A stretch of DNA of 10,478 nt, taken from contig CALZMK010000026.1 of assembly GCA_945788545.1 (NCBI GenBank), forward strand, positions 1 to 10,478, given 5' to 3'. Positions 6,173 through 10,478 of this stretch are shown here, one piece after another. Position numbers and translations under genes: made by a program. The notes beneath the pieces are model-generated. The model was not told the origin of the DNA. It saw only the letters and a list, made by a program, of their open reading frames with translations, and did no database searches. The stretch comes from an uncultured Prevotella sp. Lineage in GTDB: Bacteria > Bacteroidota > Bacteroidia > Bacteroidales > Bacteroidaceae. Position 1 is the stretch's first letter, and the number at the start of each line of letters is the position of its first letter.

Positions 6173-7744
6173 TTATCTTCCGTGACCCATGCCATGATTG
6201 TGGCTGCCTGCATTGAGACCAGCATCGAATGCTCGCGCTGCAATGTCTTGCGGCGAGTCCACGCCGGGTTTGACGTAGATGCGGGCTGTGCCATGCACCT
6301 CCTGGTGTATCTCGGGCGCGGGGCCATGCGGATGTTTGATGTGTTCGATATTGTGGGCGATGTCAGCGCCAAGCATATTGGCTTCACGGGTGGCATAGAG
6401 TCCTGCGCCAAGGAAAGCACCGAGGTTGAAACGCTCACGCATCTCTGGGCGCGACTTCATATCCACCTCCTTGAAGATTTTTGACATCATGCGCTGACGC
6501 TGGTAGTCATCGACAGCAAGGAACTTGTCATACTGCTTCTTGCTGATCTCATGGGTGATGACTTCGCCATTGATGACGGCGCTCATCTTGTAGGTAAACT
6601 TCTGTTCATCGTCCTTTTTGGGCTTATCTCCCTCCTTAGGTTGAACAGGAGCCTTTTCTACCCAGATGTCTCCGACTTCGACCTCTCTGCCGTGCTTGCC
6701 TTCACGATACCAGCCCTTGCTTTCATCCACAGTCTGACCATCGGTATAGCCCTGGTTGGGGTCAAGCGTAGGGGCAACGTGCTGGCGTTCGTTGAGTGGG
6801 TCACTGACAACAAGCGGTTGGTCTTCTTCCATGCGTTGCCTCATGGAGGCTTCTACTTCGGGCTTCAGACTGATGGCTATCTGCTCTTTACTGTTGAGCA
6901 TATCCTTGGTAATCTGCTCTTGGAAGTCACTGCTGATGACATGGTTCATCACGTCAAGGCGATCCTGCATAGGTGTGCTCTTGAGGGAGTTGTCGGTGAG
7001 TTTGCTCAGCTCTTCGTCGCTCAGGTCATAGACAAAGTCCTGCTGCGTGGCAGTGGACTGGATGGTCAGCGTCTTCTTCTCTGCATCGATGACGATACCA
7101 TGGGAAGACAGGCATTCCTGCCACTTCTCATTGGTGAAATAGACATCAGATGTGACGAGGTCTTTGTATGGCTTGGCCGGTTCCTGCGGTCTCGGACGGG
7201 CAACCACGGGTGGAAAGACATTCTGCAGGTCTTTCAACGGGTCTTGTACTGCTGGTGCTTCCTGCCGACCTTTATAATAGTAGCCGTAGCTGCCACTTTT
7301 GAGTTCGCCTGGACGCAAACGTCCGTCGGCATGTTCGGGTACCATGGCGACACCGGCCACTCTGCGGAGGTGGAAACCATCCTGCATTCTCGGTGTCCAG
7401 CCCAGGTAACGTTCTCTGTAACCATGCAGTCCCATGGCGACACGTCCGTTGACATTACGGGCGGCGACATAGGACGATGGCATATCGAAATCCTTGCCTA
7501 CAATGTTGTTGAAGGTCTTATAGGCATTCTTGTTGGCGTAGTTGGTGCCTCCGTCAGCGAGAGCCCGAAACTGCTGTTCACTGATGGGATATTCCAACAA
7601 AGGTGAGTCGTGGCCTTGCACAATCAGCAGGTATCGGTCTCCCTGAACGGCAAGTTGGGCTCTTATGCCATTCCTACGCAGAAGGTCCTGAAGATGATAG
7701 GACAACTCTCCTCTGTAGGGCATAGCTTCTGAACGGATGCTCAT
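6173..7744 (-). CDS. Protein with three repeated modules and a His-rich tail, mobile-element type, unknown function
   Basis: The product has 523 residues, no signal peptide and no membrane helix. I see a module repeated three times: a hydrophobic strand or hairpin, then I/L-S-x-x-Q/E-F/L/Y-x-x-L/F, and 26-32 residues later a helix ending in D/E-F/V. The copies are at about 38-88 (YPISEQQFRAL, then FNNIVGKDFDM), 215-276 (YDLSDEELSKL, then MNHVISSDFQ) and 383-430 (HEISKKQYDKF, then MSKIFKEVDM). Pro-rich linkers separate them (PPVVARPRPQEPAKP and an acidic-basic stretch at 366-382). The last 60 residues contain nine His (HNIEHIKHPH; HNHGMGHGR). The module recalls the DUF3945-type repeat of the protein encoded two genes upstream, so both may belong to one cytoplasmic DNA-processing or maintenance set. 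The biochemical role is unknown. Confidence 0.75.
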   Translation of the reverse strand: MSIRSEAMPYRGELSYHLQDLLRRNGIRAQLAVQGDRYLLIVQGHDSPLLEYPISEQQFRALADGGTNYANKNAYKTFNNIVGKDFDMPSSYVAARNVNGRVAMGLHGYRERYLGWTPRMQDGFHLRRVAGVAMVPEHADGRLRPGELKSGSYGYYYKGRQEAPAVQDPLKDLQNVFPPVVARPRPQEPAKPYKDLVTSDVYFTNEKWQECLSSHGIVIDAEKKTLTIQSTATQQDFVYDLSDEELSKLTDNSLKSTPMQDRLDVMNHVISSDFQEQITKDMLNSKEQIAISLKPEVEASMRQRMEEDQPLVVSDPLNERQHVAPTLDPNQGYTDGQTVDESKGWYREGKHGREVEVGDIWVEKAPVQPKEGDKPKKDDEQKFTYKMSAVINGEVITHEISKKQYDKFLAVDDYQRQRMMSKIFKEVDMKSRPEMRERFNLGAFLGAGLYATREANMLGADIAHNIEHIKHPHGPAPEIHQEVHGTARIYVKPGVDSPQDIAARAFDAGLNAGSHNHGMGHGR

Positions 7745-7770
7745 GATTGGTAGTGATTGAAAGTGATGGA

Positions 7771-7980
7771 TTAGTTGCTGATACTCTCTTCAAACAGCTC
7801 TTCACGGAAGTCCATGAAGGCTTTGGCGGCATTGTCGCTGTCGGGATCGAGACCCTCGTCGCGGCAGAACTGGTTGTAGTCTTCGGTAATCTCTGGCGAC
7901 TGCTGGATGACAAAATCCACAGCCGAAATGTTTCCTGCTTCGTATTGCTCTCGCAGGGTGTCGTAATCGGGATAATTCAT
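7771..7980 (-). CDS. Small very acidic cytoplasmic protein, unknown function
   Basis: The product has 69 residues: 18 Asp/Glu against 4 Lys/Arg. It has no signal peptide or membrane segment. An N-terminal part with aromatic and acidic residues (NYPDYDTLREQYEAGNISAVDFV) leads into a helical, acidic C-terminus (FMDFREELFEESIS). It sits between two larger element proteins with gaps of 30 and 26 bases and the same strand, so it is part of the operon. Small acidic proteins on conjugative elements are sometimes DNA mimics (anti-restriction) or partners of larger proteins; nothing in the sequence decides between these. Confidence 0.75.
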   Translation of the reverse strand: MNYPDYDTLREQYEAGNISAVDFVIQQSPEITEDYNQFCRDEGLDPDSDNAAKAFMDFREELFEESISN

Positions 7981-8010
7981 TGTGATATGATTTTTATTGT
8001 TGATAAATGG

Positions 8011-8841
8011 TTATCGGGTGAGTTGGCGCGTTTCTTCTGACTGGTAGCTTTCCTGATGATATGGACGCTGCTCGCTCTCTCGCAGTTCTTCCACCGGAAT
8101 GCCGTTGGCATGGGCGTTGCGCTCCATGGCATCAATGATGTCTTGGGTGAACTCGTTATCGGGGACATACGACAGCACGCCGTTTCTGTTGATCCAGCAG
8201 CCGTCGTTGCCAAAGGAATACTCTGGAATGGGCTGACGCACGACCTTTTCCCATCGATAGGCATCACCAGGGACTATCTCCACACCTCTTTCTGACAGGA
8301 GGTTCACACCAATGGTGACCATCGTGGGCGTTCCCTTGAAGTCGGGTACTTCCACAGTGACCAAGCCACCAGTCCAGAAGCCTTGCAAATCGTCGCCCGA
8401 CAAGTCGAACTCGCTGCAGATGGTCTGCAGGTTGCGTCCGATAATTTGCGTAGGAGTATAGACCACGCTGTTGGTGTCCTTGTCTATCTGCACAAAGGCT
8501 TTGACGGTTTCGTCGTCCTCTACGATGTCGGCAACGATGGCTTTGCCAGTGAGAAGCAGTTGCTGGTCATGCTCATCAAACTGAGTGATGTCAACCTCCT
8601 TGAGTTTGGGAAGGAACAACGCTTCAACACCATAGCTGGTCTCTACCAGGCAGAACCTGGCATAGCAATGGGTGAAGCCGAAGGGCTGCTTGATGGAAAT
8701 GGGAAGCAATGGTGACAGACCACCCATCTCGATTTTGTCGTGGACAAAATCAGGAAGGTCTAAAATCATCTCCTCGGTGAGTCCAAACTCACCGAGGATG
8801 TCTAATGGATATTCTTCCCTATGGAATCTTTTTTCTGTCAT
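8011..8841 (-). CDS. DUF4099/DUF3945-like protein, first gene of the leftward operon
   Basis: The product has 276 residues. The N-terminal 80 residues fit the DUF4099 pattern of Bacteroidales mobile elements: LGEFGLTEEMILDLP, then GLSPLLPISI and a beta-rich stretch up to FLPKLKEV. Residues 85-190 hold two tandem DUF3945-type repeats: FDEHDQQLLLTGKAIVADI with VQIDKDTNSVVYTP, and LSGDDLQGFWTGGLVTVEV with VTIGVNLLSERGVEIVP. The C-terminus is polar and probably disordered (SEQRPYHQESYQSEE). No export signal is present. Family members often sit beside topoisomerase- or Toprim-encoding genes, as here. The ATG at 8841 is preferred; an in-frame GTG at 8850 would add three residues. As first gene it should carry the operon's promoter upstream. 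Confidence 0.8.
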   Translation of the reverse strand: MTEKRFHREEYPLDILGEFGLTEEMILDLPDFVHDKIEMGGLSPLLPISIKQPFGFTHCYARFCLVETSYGVEALFLPKLKEVDITQFDEHDQQLLLTGKAIVADIVEDDETVKAFVQIDKDTNSVVYTPTQIIGRNLQTICSEFDLSGDDLQGFWTGGLVTVEVPDFKGTPTMVTIGVNLLSERGVEIVPGDAYRWEKVVRQPIPEYSFGNDGCWINRNGVLSYVPDNEFTQDIIDAMERNAHANGIPVEELRESEQRPYHQESYQSEETRQLTR

Positions 8842-8873
8842 GCGATACACGTTTTGATGATAAATTCTGTTAG

Positions 8874-8881
8874 CAAAGGAA
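8874..8881 (-). promoter_or_regulatory. Candidate -7 box of the leftward operon
   Basis: On the minus strand TTCCTTTGC lies about 32 bases before the ATG at 8841. It differs from the Bacteroidota -7 consensus TAnnTTTG at one base (TT for TA). No good -33 TTTG is seen about 20 bases further upstream, only a T-rich stretch (GTTTTTCT). This would give a leader of roughly 25 nt. It is a weak promoter candidate, perhaps needing an activator. Confidence 0.35.
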
Positions 8882-8947
8882 CTCTTGAATATAGAGGAAA
8901 TAGAAAAACGTCGCCCAATACATTAAGTTTACAAGGATAATATCTGT

Positions 8948-8981
8948 ATTGGTTCTAATTGAATGAGCGATTAGAACCAAT
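8948..8981. promoter_or_regulatory. Perfect 12-bp inverted repeat in the divergent control region (operator candidate)
   Basis: ATTGGTTCTAAT at 8948-8959 is the exact reverse complement of ATTAGAACCAAT at 8970-8981, with a 10-nt spacer. A further CCAATACA at 8915-8922 is the reverse complement of TGTATTGG at 8945-8952, so the region holds three CCAAT-type half-sites. There is no T-run on either side, so an intrinsic terminator is unlikely. The place between two divergent units, about 80-110 bases from each start, suggests a regulator binding site. Confidence 0.6.
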
Positions 8982-9010
8982 GATGCTGGTATTACCCAAC
9001 AAAATAAGGT

Positions 9011-9025
9011 TATAAGCGGCTTATA
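9011..9025. promoter_or_regulatory. 7-bp palindrome at the expected -33 region of the rightward promoter
   Basis: TATAAGC-G-GCTTATA is a perfect inverted repeat with a 1-nt centre. Its right end falls where the -33 element of the TAACTTTG promoter should lie, and no TTTG is found there. This is the usual layout of an operator that controls, or an activator site that replaces, a -33 box. The regulator is not in the window. Confidence 0.5.
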
Positions 9026-9048
9026 TTATAAAGAGGTGAAAAGGCTGG

Positions 9049-9056
9049 TAACTTTG
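9049..9056 (+). promoter_or_regulatory. -7 promoter box of the glucosaminidase gene, almost touching the start codon
   Basis: TAACTTTG matches TAnnTTTG exactly and is followed by CA, as is common in Bacteroidales promoters. Only four bases separate it from the ATG at 9061, so transcription should begin at or within a base or two of the start codon. That predicts a leaderless or nearly leaderless message. No consensus -33 TTTG is present; a palindrome occupies the area. Confidence 0.6.
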
Positions 9057-9060
9057 CAGT

Positions 9061-9720
9061 ATGGAAAGAAAATCAATAATCGCATCATTGCTATTCTCTG
9101 TCACGATGGCTCACGCCACTGCTCAGGAGAAGGCTTGTTCGTTCAACACTGTTACTCCTTCTTCAACAAATTATCTGGTTGAAGAGGTGGCTGATGATGT
9201 GCAAGAACAAGCCGACACGACTGGCTCTTATGCACAAGGAAGAATGTCGGTGGAGGATATAGAGAGGCTGATAGCCTACTACGAGAAGAAGGTGGCAACA
9301 AGAGATAGCTTGGCTTGTCAAAAGCCATCCAGTAATAACCTGAATGTGCTCAGTTATGCAGACTGGGCACCAAGAGAGCTTAATCTAGAGAGTTTGAAAG
9401 ACGTACTTGGAGAGGTGGGACTTTCAAACAAACTGTTTGTGCTCGCACAAGCCGTATTGGAGACTGGCAATTTCAGCAGCCATGTCTGCAAGGAGTATAA
9501 CAACCTGTTCGGGTTGTATGATAGTAAGAGTAGGGACTATTATCGGTTTGCGAGCTGGGAGGATAGCGTGGTTGGGTATAAACGCATGATACAATACCGG
9601 TATCGAGGTGGAAACTACCTGCATTTCCTCAAACGCATCGGGTATGCAGAAGACCCAAGGTATATATCCAAAGTTGCCCAAATTGCGAAGCGGCTATACA
9701 AGAATTTGTTTTCAGATTAA
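9061..9720 (+). CDS. Secreted FlgJ-type glucosaminidase (peptidoglycan hydrolase)
   Basis: The product has 219 residues. A signal peptide (MERKSIIASLLFSVTMAHATA, cleaved before Gln22) leads to a low-complexity acidic spacer (about 40-90) and then a Glucosaminidase domain (Pfam PF01832) at about 108-217. The domain shows AQAVLETGNFSS with the likely catalytic Glu134, YNNLFGLYDS at 146-155, YRFASWEDSVVGYKRMI, and a C-terminal YISKVAQIAKRLY helix. The family cleaves the glycan strand of peptidoglycan, and exported members on conjugative elements open the wall locally for the secretion channel. It is the first of two rightward genes, with only nine bases before the next open frame, and is divergent from the transfer operon, so wall cutting may be controlled separately. 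Its base composition is more AT-rich than the leftward operon. Confidence 0.85.
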   Translation: MERKSIIASLLFSVTMAHATAQEKACSFNTVTPSSTNYLVEEVADDVQEQADTTGSYAQGRMSVEDIERLIAYYEKKVATRDSLACQKPSSNNLNVLSYADWAPRELNLESLKDVLGEVGLSNKLFVLAQAVLETGNFSSHVCKEYNNLFGLYDSKSRDYYRFASWEDSVVGYKRMIQYRYRGGNYLHFLKRIGYAEDPRYISKVAQIAKRLYKNLFSD

Positions 9721-9729
9721 CCCATTGAA

Positions 9730-10476
9730 ATGAGCGTACATCCGCATTGTAAAATAAAAAGAAAAACAGCTTATGTAAGATCAGATATTACCTTAATTGT
9801 TTGGGTATTAGCGGAATTATTTGTACCTTTGCATAGGAGGAGGTGTATACTCGTCTTTGCTATGGTCGGTGTGTTCATTCATATTGACTGCACGGCACAG
9901 ACGGAAGGCGCATCTCCCTTCAATACGGTCGGGTATAACTACCGCAAGCCTCGTGCTAACGTGGAGAGTAAAGCCCCATCCTCAGATGAGTTCGAAGATG
10001 TAATTGACGAAGATGATGTAATGAGTCCGCCTGTTGATAGCCTGCGTGCATATATGCCCATGGTGGCTTACCCACTTAGAGCAATGCGCGTGACATCACC
10101 ATTCGGCATCCGCAAGGATCCGATGGATAAGCGCAGAAAAAGGATGCACAGTGGACTGGATTTGAGAGCCAGATACGAGAATGTGTATTCTATGCTCCCA
10201 GGGCAAGTAACGGCAGCTTCCTACTCAGAGAATGGAGGGTATTACGTGAGTATTGACCATGGCATCTGTGTATGCTCCTATTTGCATCTATCAAAGGTGA
10301 TGGCAAGGAAAGGGCAGCGCATCAATGCCGGCCAACTCATCGCCATCAGCGGCAACTCAGGCAAGAGGTCAACGGGACCACATCTACACATCTCATGTAG
10401 GTGGATAGACGGCAAGTACTTCGACCCAATGTTGATATTGAAATTCGTAACAGAACAACTCTCTAACAATAAGTGA
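9730..10476 (+). CDS. Secreted M23 (LytM-type) zinc endopeptidase with intact active site
   Basis: The longest frame gives 248 residues. The M23 domain (about 112-235) is complete: HSGLD with zinc ligands His140 and Asp144, YLHLS with His186, and TGPHLHIS with catalytic His218 and zinc ligand His220. Such enzymes cut peptide cross-links of peptidoglycan. The export signal is RRRCILVFAMVGVFIHIDCTA|Q (37-57), then an acidic spacer (DEFEDVIDEDDV). The start is uncertain. ATG 9730 gives a 36-residue lead of AT-rich sequence that contains a good promoter; ATG 9862 (Met45) fits that promoter but trims the basic part of the signal peptide; TTG 9829 would give a good signal peptide but lies in the -7 box. 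It partners the glucosaminidase: together they attack glycan and peptide bonds. Confidence 0.85.
   Translation: MSVHPHCKIKRKTAYVRSDITLIVWVLAELFVPLHRRRCILVFAMVGVFIHIDCTAQTEGASPFNTVGYNYRKPRANVESKAPSSDEFEDVIDEDDVMSPPVDSLRAYMPMVAYPLRAMRVTSPFGIRKDPMDKRRKRMHSGLDLRARYENVYSMLPGQVTAASYSENGGYYVSIDHGICVCSYLHLSKVMARKGQRINAGQLIAISGNSGKRSTGPHLHISCRWIDGKYFDPMLILKFVTEQLSNNK
9800..9831 (+). promoter_or_regulatory. Well-formed Bacteroidota promoter ahead of the M23 endopeptidase
   Basis: TTTG at 9800-9803 and TACCTTTG at 9824-9831 are separated by 20 bases, which fits the -33/-7 consensus of Bacteroidota very well. A purine-rich AGGAGGAGG follows at 9835-9843. The predicted start of transcription is about 9836-9838, which lies inside the longest open frame of the downstream gene. 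Either the gene starts at the ATG at 9862 on this message, or the match is fortuitous. Confidence 0.55.
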
Positions 10477-10478
10477 AT

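Noticed and set aside
6145..6438. In-frame upstream extension of the primase-like gene
   Set aside because: The extra 98 residues overlap the end of the preceding gene in another frame and look unlike protein; the ATG at 6144 gives the expected N-terminal primase-like region.
6551..7606. Long plus-strand open frame opposite the 523-residue protein
   Set aside because: It is antisense to a gene with clear repeated modules and operon spacing, and its translation shows no coherent domain.
8842..8850. GTG start three codons upstream for the DUF4099/DUF3945-like gene
   Set aside because: An ATG follows three codons later, and the added residues contribute nothing recognisable.
8948..8981. Inverted repeat as an intrinsic terminator
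   Set aside because: Neither strand has a T-run after the stem, the stem is AT-rich, and it lies between two divergent starts where no transcript needs to end.
9829..9831. TTG start codon for the M23 endopeptidase
   Set aside because: It would give an attractive signal peptide (MHRRRCILVF), but it lies within the -7 promoter box, so the local promoter's message would not contain it; it was left as an alternative only.
1..10478. CRISPR array, tRNA, rRNA, transposase, integrase or attachment site
   Set aside because: I saw no regularly spaced repeats of suitable length, no tRNA- or rRNA-like sequence, and no recombinase motifs on either strand.

Overview
The window looks like part of a conjugative (transfer) module of an integrative element or plasmid from a Bacteroidota host, most likely Bacteroidales (Bacteroides/Prevotella-like). 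The reasons are recognisable families (a DUF4134/TraE-like membrane protein, a DUF4099/DUF3945-type protein, a DUF3991/Toprim_2 primase-like protein), TAnnTTTG-type promoter boxes, signal peptides cleaved just before Gln (AHA|Q, ATA|Q), and very little use of Shine-Dalgarno sequences. No integrase, relaxase, VirB4 or VirD4 gene lies inside the window, so the type of element is inferred from the families present.

From about 8841 down to the left edge, ten minus-strand genes are packed with gaps of 0-37 nt and one short overlap, and read as one operon. In transcription order they are: a DUF4099/DUF3945-like protein (8841-8011); a 69-residue very acidic protein (7980-7771); a 523-residue protein built on a threefold repeated module (7744-6173); a primase/Toprim-like protein (6144-4396); a two-helix membrane protein with a bacterial PH domain (4395-3901); two secreted helical proteins that look like diverged tandem paralogues (3923-3141 and 3136-2441); a glycine-rich membrane protein (2436-1738); a TraE-like two-helix protein (1700-1197); and an M23/LytM-fold protein (1187-327). 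The last runs into a nine-A run, after which a 110-codon open stretch with no start codon of its own continues in the -1 frame to position 13. A further gene appears to start at position 8 and leaves the window.

The interval 8842-9060 is an AT-rich divergent control region with no gene. It holds a perfect 12-bp inverted repeat, a 7-bp palindrome next to the rightward promoter, and candidate promoters in both directions.

To the right, two plus-strand genes encode secreted cell-wall enzymes: a FlgJ-type glucosaminidase (9061-9720) and a fully equipped M23 endopeptidase (9730-10476). Together they could cut both glycan strands and peptide cross-links to open the wall for the transfer apparatus built by the leftward operon. 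The most interesting points are the A9 frameshift in the M23-like gene, that protein's missing catalytic His and missing signal peptide, the motif shared at the mature N-termini of the two exported hydrolases, and the operator-like palindromes between the divergent units.
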